Source: Candidatus Eisenbacteria bacterium
GTDB taxonomy: Bacteria; Orphanbacterota; Orphanbacteria; Orphanbacterales; Orphanbacteraceae
DNA: 60,410 bases
NCBI GenBank assembly: GCA_016930695.1
Contig: JAFGGD010000007.1
Coordinates: 1-60,410 of the forward strand
Direction of reading: 5' to 3'
Part shown: positions 7,621-16,262 of the stretch, piece after piece
How the letters are laid out: the number at the start of each line of letters is the position of its first letter
Position numbering within the stretch: the first letter of the stretch is position 1
The notes under the pieces: model-generated
What the model was told of the DNA's origin: nothing
Seen by the model: only the letters and a program-made list of their open reading frames with translations
The model's database searches: none
Program-made: the position numbers and the translations under genes

Positions 7621-9696
7621 GTGAAGGAATATGGAACGGACGCTCTCCGCAACCTGGCATTCGTCGGGCACGGAGGCTCGGGCAAAACCTCCCTCGCCGA
7701 CGCCCTCCTGTTCATCGCCGGCGGATCGAACCGACTGGGCCGGGTGGACGACGGCACCTCCCAATTCGATTTCGACGAGGAGGAGAAGAAGCGGAAGCTG
7801 ACCATCCGGAGCAGCCTCGGATTCGTCGAATGGAAGAAGAGCAAGATCAACTTCCTCGACACACCCGGCTACGCCGACTTCATCGGAGACGTGGTGGCCG
7901 CTCTGCAGGTGACCGACGCGGTCGTGGTCCTCGTGGACGCCCAAGCGGGCGTCGAGGTGGGCACCGACCGGGTTTGGCGCTACGCCAAGAGCCGTTCCCT
8001 TCCCGCTTTCTTTTGCGTGAACAAAGTCGATCGGGAGCACGCCGACTTCGCCAAGGCCTACGGATCGATCCGGGAGCGCCTCGCCGACGGGGCGGTGGCG
8101 GTGACCATTCCCCTGAACGAAGGGGAAGGCTTCGACGGCGTGATCGACGTTCTCCGGATGAAGGCGTTCCGTTATCCCTCCGACGGCTCCGGCAAAGGGA
8201 ACCCGGAGGAGATTCCCGCGGACGCGGCGGACCGCGCGCGGGAGGCGCGGGAGCGGTTGGTCGAGCAGGCCGCCGAGACGGATGATTCACTCGTGGAGAA
8301 ATACCTCGACGGCGGCGAGCTGACCGAGGAGGAGATTCTTCGCGGGCTGAAGGCGGGAATCGCCGCCGGCACGCTGTACCCCGTGTTCGCCGTTTCCACG
8401 GGCCGCAACATGGGCACCGACCTGTTGCTCGATCGGATCGCCGAGTCGGGCCCCTCGCCGGCGAACCGCTCCGAGATCGTTTCCGCCGACGGCGAGCAGA
8501 AGCGGAAACCTTCCGAGAGCGAACCCCTGGCGGCGCTCGCCTTCAAGACCGTTTCCGAAGCCCACATGGGTGAACTCACCTACTTCCGCGTTTTCAGCGG
8601 CGAGATGAAGGCCTCTTCCGAGCCGTACAACCCGAGGACGGAGAAGCCCGAGAGGATCGGACAGCTCTTCTACGTTCGCGGCAGGGAGCGGGTCGAGGCG
8701 ACACGGCTCACGGCCGGCGATTTCGGCGCGGGCGTCAAGCTCAAGGAAACCAAGACCGGCGACACGCTTTGCGAGCCCGGCGGCGACTTCGTCCTTCCCG
8801 CCATTCCCTTCCCGAAACCGGTGATCCGCTCCGCGGTGATCGCGATCAACAAGGGGGAGGAGGACAAGATCGGCAACGGCCTCGCCCGCCTGCAGGAAGA
8901 GGATCCCACCTTCCGCGTGGTGCACGACAAGGAAGTGCGCCAGACCCTCCTTCACGGCCTCGGCGAGATGCATCTGGACATCCTCGTGCAGAAGCTGAAG
9001 GAACGGTTCAACGTCGGGGTGGAGCTGATCAAGCCGCGCATTCCATATAAAGAAACGATCCGCGGAAAGGCGGAGGTGCAGGGCCGCTACAAGAAACAGA
9101 CCGGCGGCCGCGGCCAGTTCGGCGACGTCTGGCTCCGCATCGAGCCGCAACCGCGCGGCGTCGGTTTCGAGTTCGTCGATGCCGTCGTGGGCGGCGTGGT
9201 GCCGAACAAGTTCATCCCCGCCGTCGAGAAGGGCGTGGTGGCGGCGATGGAAGAGGGGGTCGTCGCCGGCTATAAGGTGGTGGACGTGAAGGTCAGCCTT
9301 TACGACGGATCCCACCATCCGGTCGACTCTTCGGAAAACTCCTTCAAGGTCGCCGGTTCGATGGCGTTCAAGAAGGGCTTCCTCCAGGCGAACCCGATTC
9401 TCCTCGAGCCGATTTACGAGGTGAAGGTGACCGTGCCCGAGGAGTACATGGGCGACGTGATGGGCGATCTCTCCTCCCGGCGCGGCAAGATCCTCGGCAT
9501 GGACTCCGAGGGGGGATTCCAGGTGTTGCGCGCCCGGGTTCCGCTGGCGGAGCTGTACAAGTATTCCACCAACCTGCGTTCCCTCACACAAGGTCGCGGG
9601 TTGTACGAGAGGGAATTCTCCACCTACGAGGAGGTTCCGAAGGATTTCGCCGAAAAGGTGATCGCCGAGGCACAGGCGGCCAAGGAGGAGGCCTGA
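7621..9696 (+). CDS. Elongation factor G-like translational GTPase (EF-G paralogue)
   Basis: A 691-residue GTPase with EF-G domain order: G domain, domain II, domain III, the domain IV beta-alpha fold with R-G-K-A-E-V-Q-G-R-Y-K-K-Q-T-G-G-R-G-Q-F, and domain V. The P-loop reads G-H-G-G-S-G-K-T instead of the canonical A-H-I-D-A-G-K-T. G3 (D-T-P-G) and G4 (N-K-V-D) are intact, but the switch I segment with its usual R-G-I-T is replaced by R-K-L-T-I. These features fit the EF-G-like paralogue family rather than the main fusA product. The GTG start has an AAGGAG site. The gene is not in a str operon, which also argues for a secondary EF-G. Role in elongation or recycling is unknown. Confidence 0.9.
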   Translation: MKEYGTDALRNLAFVGHGGSGKTSLADALLFIAGGSNRLGRVDDGTSQFDFDEEEKKRKLTIRSSLGFVEWKKSKINFLDTPGYADFIGDVVAALQVTDAVVVLVDAQAGVEVGTDRVWRYAKSRSLPAFFCVNKVDREHADFAKAYGSIRERLADGAVAVTIPLNEGEGFDGVIDVLRMKAFRYPSDGSGKGNPEEIPADAADRAREARERLVEQAAETDDSLVEKYLDGGELTEEEILRGLKAGIAAGTLYPVFAVSTGRNMGTDLLLDRIAESGPSPANRSEIVSADGEQKRKPSESEPLAALAFKTVSEAHMGELTYFRVFSGEMKASSEPYNPRTEKPERIGQLFYVRGRERVEATRLTAGDFGAGVKLKETKTGDTLCEPGGDFVLPAIPFPKPVIRSAVIAINKGEEDKIGNGLARLQEEDPTFRVVHDKEVRQTLLHGLGEMHLDILVQKLKERFNVGVELIKPRIPYKETIRGKAEVQGRYKKQTGGRGQFGDVWLRIEPQPRGVGFEFVDAVVGGVVPNKFIPAVEKGVVAAMEEGVVAGYKVVDVKVSLYDGSHHPVDSSENSFKVAGSMAFKKGFLQANPILLEPIYEVKVTVPEEYMGDVMGDLSSRRGKILGMDSEGGFQVLRARVPLAELYKYSTNLRSLTQGRGLYEREFSTYEEVPKDFAEKVIAEAQAAKEEA

Positions 9697-9735
9697 TCGG
9701 CCGGGTACGATGCGACAGACCGATCGAGACGTCGC

Positions 9736-9770
9736 GGGGGATCGGGCCTGTCCGGCCTGATCCCCCTTTT
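9736..9770 (+). terminator. Intrinsic terminator after the EF-G paralogue
   Basis: A 13-bp stem (9736-9748 with 9754-9766, one G-T pair) with a 5-nt loop is followed by TTTT at 9767-9770. It lies 40 bp past the stop at 9696. Confidence 0.85.
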
Positions 9771-9788
9771 CATCCGAACCGGGCGCCG

Positions 9789-9818
9789 TTGCCCGGTTCT
9801 CGAGGGATGTGCTACACT
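9789..9818 (+). promoter_or_regulatory. Promoter of the yebC-ruvCAB unit
   Basis: TTGCCC at 9789-9794 and TACACT at 9813-9818 are spaced 18 bp, with TG two bases before the -10 box (extended -10 character). It lies directly after a terminator and 66 bp before the yebC ATG. Confidence 0.6.
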
Positions 9819-9883
9819 TTCCCCGACGCGGCGGGGACGGTTCCGCCGGCGCCGCGCGGGCGATCCTACGGTTGAGGTGTGCC

Positions 9884-10636
9884 ATGTCCGGACACTCCAA
9901 GTGGTCGACGATCAAACGTAAAAAAGGGAAGGCCGACGCGCAGCGCGGCAAGATCTTCACGCGGCTCATCCGGGAATTGACCATCGCCGCCCGGTCGGGC
10001 GGGGGCGATCCTACCTCCAATCCGCGCCTCCGCACCGCCATCGACAACGCCAAAGCGAACAACATGCCGAACGCGAACATCGAGCGAGCGATCAAGAAGG
10101 GGACCGGCGACATCCCGGGCGAGACGATCGAGGAGATCAATTACGAAGGATACGCGCCGGGCGGCGTCGCGCTCCTGATCGAGACGATGACGGACAATCG
10201 AAACCGGACCACTTCCGAGGTCCGCCACATCCTGACCAAGCTGGGCGGGCGGATGGGCGAGGTCGGTTCGGTGGCCTACCTGTTCAAACAGAAGGGCCTG
10301 ATCGTGGTGGAGAAGAGGGATGGGCTCTCGGAGGACGACCTGATTATGATCGCCCTCGACGCGGGGGCGGAGGACGTCTCCGACGAGGGGGATTCCTGGG
10401 AGATTACGACCGATCCCTCCGCGGTGGGCGAAGTGACCGCGGCGCTCAAGGGGGCGGGGATCGTTCCCGACGAAGCCGAGGTGGTGCGGCTTCCCATGAC
10501 CACGGTGCCGCTGGGCCGGGATGCGGCGGGGAAGGTGCTTCGTATGGTCGAGGAGTTGGAGGACAATGACGACGTGCACCGCGTCTCCGCCAATTTCGAC
10601 ATCCCCGACGAGTTCCTCGAAGAGCTGAGTTCCTAG
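9884..10636 (+). CDS. yebC: YebC/PmpR-family regulator
   Basis: A 250-residue protein with the family's invariant start M-S-G-H-S-K-W-S-T-I-K-R-K-K and the N-N-M-P-N-A-N-I-E-R-A-I-K-K block. Length and all three domains match. Members have been described as DNA-binding transcription regulators and, more recently, as translation factors that relieve stalling at proline-rich stretches. I chose the ATG at 9884 by homology, since the frame opens 25 codons earlier. It stands upstream of ruvC, a classical arrangement in many bacteria, and 30 bp separate the two. Confidence 0.95.
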   Translation: MSGHSKWSTIKRKKGKADAQRGKIFTRLIRELTIAARSGGGDPTSNPRLRTAIDNAKANNMPNANIERAIKKGTGDIPGETIEEINYEGYAPGGVALLIETMTDNRNRTTSEVRHILTKLGGRMGEVGSVAYLFKQKGLIVVEKRDGLSEDDLIMIALDAGAEDVSDEGDSWEITTDPSAVGEVTAALKGAGIVPDEAEVVRLPMTTVPLGRDAAGKVLRMVEELEDNDDVHRVSANFDIPDEFLEELSS

Positions 10637-10666
10637 GCCGCGACGCGGGCCCGAGGCGGGCGTCCC

Positions 10667-11152
10667 ATGATCGTTCTCGGCGTCGATCCGGGGAGCGCGA
10701 GCACGGGCTTCGGCCTGATCCGCGCCGTCGGCGGGCGTTTGATCCGCATCCACTCCGGCGAGATCCGCCCCCCCCGAAACGCCCCTTTCCCGGAGAAACT
10801 GCAGGTGGTTTACCGCGGCGTGCGGGATCTCCTGGACAGGGAGGCTGTGGACGAGGCGGCGGTGGAGGATCTCTTCCAGGGCGTGAACCCCCGGACCGTG
10901 GCGCGGATCGGCCTGGTGCGCGGCGTGGTGCTCCTCGCCGCGGCGGACTCTTCGGTTTCCATCGCCGAATACCCGCCGGCGCGGATCAAGTCGGCGGTGA
11001 CCGGGAACGGCCAAGCCACCAAGGAGCAGGTGCGTTATATGGTGCGGAGCATCCTCGACCTAGCCGATCTCTCCGGATCGACGGACGAGTCGGACGCCCT
11101 CGCCGTGGCGATCTGCCACTGCCACCGGGTGGCGCGGGAGGGGGCGCGATGA
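10667..11152 (+). CDS. ruvC: Holliday junction resolvase RuvC
   Basis: The endonuclease that cuts Holliday junctions symmetrically, working with RuvAB. The 161-residue product begins with G-V-D-P-G-S-A-S-T-G-F-G, which holds the first catalytic Asp. The V-E-D-L-F segment carries the catalytic Glu, and the C-terminal D-E-S-D-A-L-A-V-A segment the last acidic pair. The K-x-x-V-x-G-x-G-x-A-x-K-x-Q-V block is also present. The stop overlaps the ruvA start by 4 bp (ATGA), so the two are translationally coupled. Confidence 0.96.
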   Translation: MIVLGVDPGSASTGFGLIRAVGGRLIRIHSGEIRPPRNAPFPEKLQVVYRGVRDLLDREAVDEAAVEDLFQGVNPRTVARIGLVRGVVLLAAADSSVSIAEYPPARIKSAVTGNGQATKEQVRYMVRSILDLADLSGSTDESDALAVAICHCHRVAREGAR

Positions 11153-11733
11153 TCGCCTACGTGCGGGGCCGCCTGGCGGAGAAGAGCCCTTCGCGGGCGG
11201 TGGTGGATGTGGGGGGCGTCGGTTTCGACCTCCTCATCTCGCTCTCCACTTTCGAGGACCTGCCCGCCGAGGGGAGAGAAGCGACGCTTTTCACCCTCCC
11301 CTATCTCCGGGAGGAGAAACTATACCTCTATGGTTTTTCCGATCGATCCGAGAGGGACGTTTTCCTGCAGACACTCGCCGTGCCGGGTGTCGGTCCCAAG
11401 CTGGCGCTGGCGGTGCTGTCGGCCCTCCGGCCGGATCGGTTCCGCGAGGCGGTACTGAACGGGGACACGATTCTCCTCACCCGGGTGCCCGGGATCGGCA
11501 AGAAGAGTGCCGAGCGGTTGGTGTTGGAGCTGAAGGGGCGTTTCGAACTGGAAGGTGGGACGGCGGGCACCGCCCTCCCCGGCGGGATCGCCGGCGAAGC
11601 GATCCTGGCGTTGGAAGCGCTCGGTTTCCGGGGGGACAAGGCGGCGAGGGCCGTGGAGCGGGCCGCCTCGGAGGGCGGTGGGGAAGACTCGACTCTGGAG
11701 CAATTGGTGAGGGAGGCTCTTCGTTTTGTCTGA
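11149..11733 (+). CDS. ruvA: Holliday junction DNA helicase subunit RuvA
   Basis: The junction-binding subunit that loads RuvB hexamers. The 194-residue product has an N-terminal OB fold (M-I-A-Y-V-R-G), two helix-hairpin-helix motifs (V-P-G-V-G-P-K and [12 protein letters not shown]), and a C-terminal domain III of about 50 residues that contacts RuvB. It overlaps ruvC by 4 bp at its start and ruvB by 8 bp at its end. Confidence 0.96.
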   Translation: MIAYVRGRLAEKSPSRAVVDVGGVGFDLLISLSTFEDLPAEGREATLFTLPYLREEKLYLYGFSDRSERDVFLQTLAVPGVGPKLALAVLSALRPDRFREAVLNGDTILLTRVPGIGKKSAERLVLELKGRFELEGGTAGTALPGGIAGEAILALEALGFRGDKAARAVERAASEGGGEDSTLEQLVREALRFV

Positions 11734-12775
11734 TTCGAACGCGCGCGATCAACGGGACCTGACCGCCGGCGCCCCCTTTCCGGGGGAGGAGCGTTTCGAA
11801 GAGACGCTGCGGCCGCGGAGGTTGGACGACTTCATCGGCCAGGAAAAGGTGAAGGCGAACCTGCGCGTGTTCATCGAGGCGACGCGGAATCGGGGCGAGG
11901 CGCTGGATCACGTTCTTCTCTCCGGACCGCCGGGGCTCGGCAAAACCACCCTCGCCTGGATTCTCGCCGAGGAACTGGGGGTGGAGATCAAGACGAGCTC
12001 CGGGCCGATCATCGAGAAGCCTGGTGATCTCGCCGGAATGCTCACCGGCCTCTCGGAGCGCGCGATTCTCTTTCTGGACGAGATCCACCGGATGAGCCAC
12101 GTGGTGGAGGAATACCTTTATCCGGCCATGGAGGACTATCAGATCGATATCCTGATCGACAAGGGCCCCCACGCCCGCTCGGTCCGCCTCAGCCTTCCTC
12201 CCTTCACGCTCGTCGGCGCCACCACCCGCTCCGGTCTTTTGACGCGGCCGCTCCGGAGCCGATTCGGCGTGGAGTGCCACATGGACTTCTACGATGCAAA
12301 GGATCTGCACAGGATCGTCATCCGCTCCGGCCGGATCCTCGGCGTGGATGTGGACGACGAGGGCGCCTCCGAGATCGCCCGCCGCTCCCGCGGAACGCCG
12401 CGGGTCGCCAACCGGTTGCTCCGGCGGGTGCGGGATTTCGCCGAGGTGGAGGGGAGCGGCCTGATCGACGTCTCCCTGGCGCGACACGCCCTCGCCCGTC
12501 TCGACGTGGACGAGCGGGGTCTCGGGGGGATGGATATCCGGATCCTGGAGGCGGTGGTGCGCAAGTTCGACGGCGGGCCGGTGGGACTCGGCACGCTGGC
12601 CGTCTCCGTCGGCGAAGAGGCGGACACCATCGAAGACGTGCACGAACCTTTCCTCCTCCGCGAGGGTCTCCTGCAGCGGACTCCGCGGGGGCGCGTGGCG
12701 ACCGCCGAAGCGTACCGCCACCTCGGCGTGGATCCGGAGGGGGATCGCCGGCGGCCGCAGGAGCGCCTCCTTTGA
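11726..12775 (+). CDS. ruvB: Holliday junction branch-migration motor RuvB
   Basis: An AAA+ ATPase of 349 residues with Walker [10 protein letters not shown], Walker B L-F-L-D-E-I-H, sensor 1 G-A-T-T-R-S-G-L-L and the C-terminal winged helix. The N-terminal [11 protein letters not shown] is the family signature. The start is TTG at 11726, inside the end of ruvA, with GGGAGG 9 bp upstream. It completes a compact ruvC-ruvA-ruvB set, so resolvase and branch-migration motor should be produced together. Confidence 0.96.
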   Translation: MSDSNARDQRDLTAGAPFPGEERFEETLRPRRLDDFIGQEKVKANLRVFIEATRNRGEALDHVLLSGPPGLGKTTLAWILAEELGVEIKTSSGPIIEKPGDLAGMLTGLSERAILFLDEIHRMSHVVEEYLYPAMEDYQIDILIDKGPHARSVRLSLPPFTLVGATTRSGLLTRPLRSRFGVECHMDFYDAKDLHRIVIRSGRILGVDVDDEGASEIARRSRGTPRVANRLLRRVRDFAEVEGSGLIDVSLARHALARLDVDERGLGGMDIRILEAVVRKFDGGPVGLGTLAVSVGEEADTIEDVHEPFLLREGLLQRTPRGRVATAEAYRHLGVDPEGDRRRPQERLL

Positions 12776-12785
12776 TCGCTTCCCG

Positions 12786-13811
12786 ATGAAAATCTCCGAC
12801 TACGATTTCGAGCTGCCCGAGGAGCGGATCGCCCAGACGCCTGCGCCGGAGCGGGACCGGGCGCGGCTGATGACGGTGGAGCGTCGCGGCGGCGGGATCG
12901 GGCATGCCGAGGTTCGTGACCTGCCCTGGCTTCTCCGGCCGGGCGATCTTTTAATCTTCAACGACACGCGCGTTTTTCCCGCCCGCCTCTTCGGCGTTCT
13001 CGACGGGACGCGGAGGGCGGAAGCGCTCTTCCTCCGTCCGGTCGGGGAGGGGGAGTGGCTCCTTCTCGTCCGTCCTTCCCGCAAGGTGCGGCCCGGTTCG
13101 ATCCTCCGCTTCGAGGGGGCGGGACTGGAAGGCGAGGCGGTGCGCCGCGGCGGCGAGGGGGAATGGGTGGTCCGCTTCTCGGGGGGAGAAGACGTGGACC
13201 GCGCCCTGGACGGAGCGGGGGAGGTGCCTCTCCCTCCCTACATTCGGCGCCGCCCCGACGAGTCGGACCGTACGCGCTACCAGACCGTGTTCGCGCGAAC
13301 GAGGGGATCCATCGCTGCGCCCACCGCCGGGCTTCATTTCACCGAGTCGCTTCTCGAGGATCTGGACCGCGCCGGAATCCGCCGCGCACGCGTGACTCTG
13401 CACGTCGGGCCGGGGACTTTCCGTCCCGTCCGCGCCGAAGAGGTGGAGGACCACCGGATGGAGGAGGAGGAGTACCGCGTTCCGGAGGAGACCGCGGAAG
13501 CGGTGGATCGCGTCCGCCGTGAGGGAGGAAGAGTGGTGGCGGTGGGAACGACCGTGGTGCGCGCGTTGGAGACGGTCGCCCGGGGGGACCGCATCGAACC
13601 GGGGACCGGGTGGACGCGTCTCTTCCTCCATCCGCCGGCCAAGCCGCGCGTGACGGACGGATTATTGACCAATTTTCACCTGCCCCGCTCCACACTTTTC
13701 CTGCTCGTTTGCGCCTTCACCGGCGCGGACCGGATGATCGACGCCTACCGGTACGCGGTAGGGGAGGGGTATCGTTTCTACAGCTACGGCGACTGCATGC
13801 TGATCCTCTGA
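12786..13811 (+). CDS. queA: S-adenosylmethionine:tRNA ribosyltransferase-isomerase QueA
   Basis: Transfers and isomerises the ribosyl moiety of SAM onto preQ1-modified tRNA to give epoxyqueuosine, the step after Tgt. The 341-residue product has family motifs D-Y-D-F-E-L-P-E-E-R-I-A-Q, F-N-D-T-R-V-F-P-A-R, A-A-P-T-A-G-L-H-F-T and the C-terminal F-Y-S-Y-G-D-C-M-L-I. It lies 10 bp after ruvB. Its usual partner tgt lies 2.4 kb further on, separated by a decayed gene and a secreted metalloprotease gene. Confidence 0.96.
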   Translation: MKISDYDFELPEERIAQTPAPERDRARLMTVERRGGGIGHAEVRDLPWLLRPGDLLIFNDTRVFPARLFGVLDGTRRAEALFLRPVGEGEWLLLVRPSRKVRPGSILRFEGAGLEGEAVRRGGEGEWVVRFSGGEDVDRALDGAGEVPLPPYIRRRPDESDRTRYQTVFARTRGSIAAPTAGLHFTESLLEDLDRAGIRRARVTLHVGPGTFRPVRAEEVEDHRMEEEEYRVPEETAEAVDRVRREGGRVVAVGTTVVRALETVARGDRIEPGTGWTRLFLHPPAKPRVTDGLLTNFHLPRSTLFLLVCAFTGADRMIDAYRYAVGEGYRFYSYGDCMLIL

Positions 13812-13839
13812 TTCCCCGCCGCCGCCGAACGCCGACCCG

Positions 13840-14245
13840 TGAAATTCTCGGTGCTGAATAGCGGTCTGGGCCGTCCCACCATGCCGAACGACATCGCGAC
13901 CTTCGCACCGGACGGCGCTCATGTTTCGTGAGCAGCGGGAACATTCCCCTGTGGCCGGACGGCACCAACTCCATGATCATTCAGGCGCCGTTGATCGGCC
14001 TCCTGGAGAGTGAAGAGGTGGATGCCCTCTCCTGGGGGAAGGATCTGGTGGTGCTTCCCTCGGAAGTTCAAAAGCATTTCCCTCTCACCTTCTATTTCTC
14101 CGTCGATTATCTGACCACCGGCCTTCAGGGAACGGCGGTTTACACGGAGTCGCAGAGCGGCAATATCCTGGGGGACATCTTCTTCTCCGACTTTTCAGGG
14201 ATGGACTGGAAGGTGCTCGACGGATCCAACTCGATTCCCTCTGCG
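13840..14245 (+). pseudogene. Possible remnant of an exported protein gene
   Basis: From a GTG at 13840 one frame reads about 30 plausible codons (including N-S-G-L-G-R-P-T-M-P-N-D-I-A-T-F) and stops at about 13930. The next frame then continues with protein-like sequence to about 14240, including P-L-I-G-L-L-E-S-E-E-V-D-A-L-S-W-G and Y-F-S-V-D-Y. No stop occurs before the strong terminator at 14246, and the frame would have to read through that hairpin. A shift plus a lost 3' end suggests a decayed gene or a fusion of fragments. The alternative is that only the segment from the GTG at 13928 is expressed, as a short protein ending at 14323. Confidence 0.4.
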
Positions 14246-14280
14246 AAAGGGCGTCCGGCCGGCGGGCCGGGCGCCCTTTT
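14246..14280 (+). terminator. Strong intrinsic terminator
   Basis: A 15-bp stem, 14246-14260 with 14265-14279 (one G-T pair), has a 4-nt ggcg loop; its 3' arm ends in a T-run reaching 14280. It separates the queA side from the metalloprotease gene. Confidence 0.85.
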
Positions 14281-14306
14281 CCATGCCTCCTCGAACCTTT
14301 CCCGTG

Positions 14307-14335
14307 TTGACTTTCCCCGCTGATTTCATTACAAT
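14307..14335 (+). promoter_or_regulatory. Promoter of the secreted metalloprotease gene
   Basis: TTGACT at 14307-14312 and TACAAT at 14330-14335 are separated by exactly 17 bp, 60 bp before the ATG. This is one of the best sigma70-type matches in the window. Confidence 0.75.
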
Positions 14336-14395
14336 TAAGTCATTCAAACGGTCTCCCCAGACTCTCCCCGAGAACGTGATTACCTGGAGGATAGA

Positions 14396-16186
14396 ATGCG
14401 GATTCGTCTGATTTTCGCCGTTTTGTCGATCCTGTCCCTCGCCGCCGCGGTACACGCCGCCGATAGGCCGCGCCCCTTCGAGGATGTGGTGAACGACGCG
14501 CAGGAGCGAGGGGTGATCGACCGGGAAGAAGCGCTTCTGAGCCGTTTCCGTTTCGTCTTCGCGCCGGAGCGCGTCGCCCCGGTTTTGGCCGTCGAAAACG
14601 TTTTGCCCATCAAAAGTCTCACCCGGGCGGTTTGGGAATACGAGGAGGGGAAGGCGGGCTTCCGCGCCTCTACGGTGGAGGAGATCGAGGGATATCTGCG
14701 GGGGGATAGCGGCGCGGGAAAGACCGCGGCCTATACCTACGACAGTCCGAGCGGGCATTTCCGTTTGACCTATGAAACGATCGGAACGAACGCGGTGCCC
14801 ACCGAGGATGTGAACCCCGCCAACGGGATTCCGGACTACGTGGAGAAGGTGGCGATCTACTGCGATTCGTCCTGGACCCGCGAGGTGGACGAACTCGGAT
14901 TTCACGCCCCCGCCCTCGAACCCGGCGAGAAGTACTCCATCTCCTTCGAGAACATGGGCGCCTACGGCTACACGACTTCCGACGGGCACGGCGGAAGCGC
15001 GATCGTCATCGAGAACAATTTCGTCGGTTTCCCACCCAACGACGATCCGGAAGGGGATCAGCTCGGCGCCGCGAAGGTGACTTGCGCCCACGAGTTCAAG
15101 CACGCCACCCAGATGAACACCACCGGCGGCATGTCGATGGGGGGATGGATCGAGCTGGACGCGGTTTGGGCGGAGGATGTGGTTTTCGACGAGAGCAACG
15201 ACTACTACAACTACTTCGGATACAACGACGGGATCACCACGCCGGCCCTCTCGCTGGACGACGGCGGGAGCGGAACCTACGAGGACGCCATCTGGCAGCA
15301 CTTCCTCTGTGAGAAGTGGGGGATCGGGATGGGGCTCGCTCTCATGAACCGCCGCGAGATCGAACCCGCCGAGACCGTTCCGAACAGTTACGAGGCGATC
15401 ATCGGCGACCAGGGGATGTCCTTTCAGGACGCCTTCGCCGAGTTCGCCACCTGGAACTATCTGACCGCCGGCCGGGCGAACGACGACATACCCTGCTACG
15501 GGGAGGCCGATACCTATCCTCTCGGCATGGTCTACGCCACCGTCGACGCCTACCCCCACGAGGCGACCGACGTCATTTCGCGGATGTCCGCCCACCCCTA
15601 CCGGATCCGCAGCCTCGGCGATCTGACCGGCGCGCTCCGCGTCATCTTCGACGGATCGAACTTCCAGAGAGTGACCGCTCTCTACCGCCGCGACGCGGCC
15701 TACGGGGGAGGCTGGTTCCGGGAGGACATCCCGCTGGATTCGCTGAACCAGGCGGATCAGACCCTCGCCCTGCCGGCGGAGCAGACGGCGCAGCTCGTGG
15801 TGATCGTCGTGAACGGGAAGAAAAGAAGCGATCCGACGTCCTATACGATTCGCTTCGAGGACGGCACGGTGCAGACCGGCGTCGGCTCCGCCGTTCCGGT
15901 GGCGCTCCCCTTCGGCCTCGAACCGAACCGCCCCAATCCGTTCAACCCGACGACGACCATCGATTTTCGCCTCCCCGCGGAGGCGTCCACGTCTCTGTTG
16001 GTGTATAATCCGGCGGGACGTTTGGTGCGCACGCTGATCGGCGGCGAGAGCCTGCCGGCCGGCGGGCATTCGGTCCGCTGGGACGGCTCCGACGATTCGG
16101 GCCGCGACGCGGCTTCCGGCGTCTATTACTACCGGCTCACGTCGGGCGAACGGACGGAGACGCGCCGCATGGTCCTTATCCGCTGA
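14396..16186 (+). CDS. Secreted putative zinc metalloprotease with FlgD-like C-terminal tail
   Basis: A 596-residue exported protein. The N-terminal signal peptide (about 22 residues) ends in V-H-A-A. The central region carries H-E-F-K-H, an HExxH zinc-protease motif at about residue 232, followed by G-G-W-I-E-L-D-A-V-W-A-E-D in which a Glu could be the third ligand. This pattern resembles the MXAN_6640-type putative metalloproteases. The last 85 residues form a FlgD-like Ig fold: N-R-P-N-P-F-N-P, then W-D-G-S-D-D-S-G-R, and a final arginine, a tail thought to direct surface sorting. It has its own promoter and terminators on both sides and sits between queA and tgt. Substrate is unknown. Confidence 0.82.
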   Translation: MRIRLIFAVLSILSLAAAVHAADRPRPFEDVVNDAQERGVIDREEALLSRFRFVFAPERVAPVLAVENVLPIKSLTRAVWEYEEGKAGFRASTVEEIEGYLRGDSGAGKTAAYTYDSPSGHFRLTYETIGTNAVPTEDVNPANGIPDYVEKVAIYCDSSWTREVDELGFHAPALEPGEKYSISFENMGAYGYTTSDGHGGSAIVIENNFVGFPPNDDPEGDQLGAAKVTCAHEFKHATQMNTTGGMSMGGWIELDAVWAEDVVFDESNDYYNYFGYNDGITTPALSLDDGGSGTYEDAIWQHFLCEKWGIGMGLALMNRREIEPAETVPNSYEAIIGDQGMSFQDAFAEFATWNYLTAGRANDDIPCYGEADTYPLGMVYATVDAYPHEATDVISRMSAHPYRIRSLGDLTGALRVIFDGSNFQRVTALYRRDAAYGGGWFREDIPLDSLNQADQTLALPAEQTAQLVVIVVNGKKRSDPTSYTIRFEDGTVQTGVGSAVPVALPFGLEPNRPNPFNPTTTIDFRLPAEASTSLLVYNPAGRLVRTLIGGESLPAGGHSVRWDGSDDSGRDAASGVYYYRLTSGERTETRRMVLIR

Positions 16187-16211
16187 CCGGCGCGTCGCGC
16201 GAGCGAACGCG

Positions 16212-16245
16212 AGCCCCCGTCGCCATCGAGCGGCGGGGGCTTTTT
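16212..16245 (+). terminator. Intrinsic terminator after the metalloprotease gene
   Basis: agcccccgtcg at 16212-16222 pairs with cggcgggggct at 16231-16241, with one G-T pair, and is followed by a T-run to 16245. It lies 25 bp past the stop and 18 bp before the tgt start. Confidence 0.88.
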
Positions 16246-16262
16246 CACGGGAGCGACGGGCG

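Noticed and set aside
8287-10140. 617-residue minus-strand open frame
   Set aside because: Antisense to the EF-G paralogue and yebC, both of which are certain genes.
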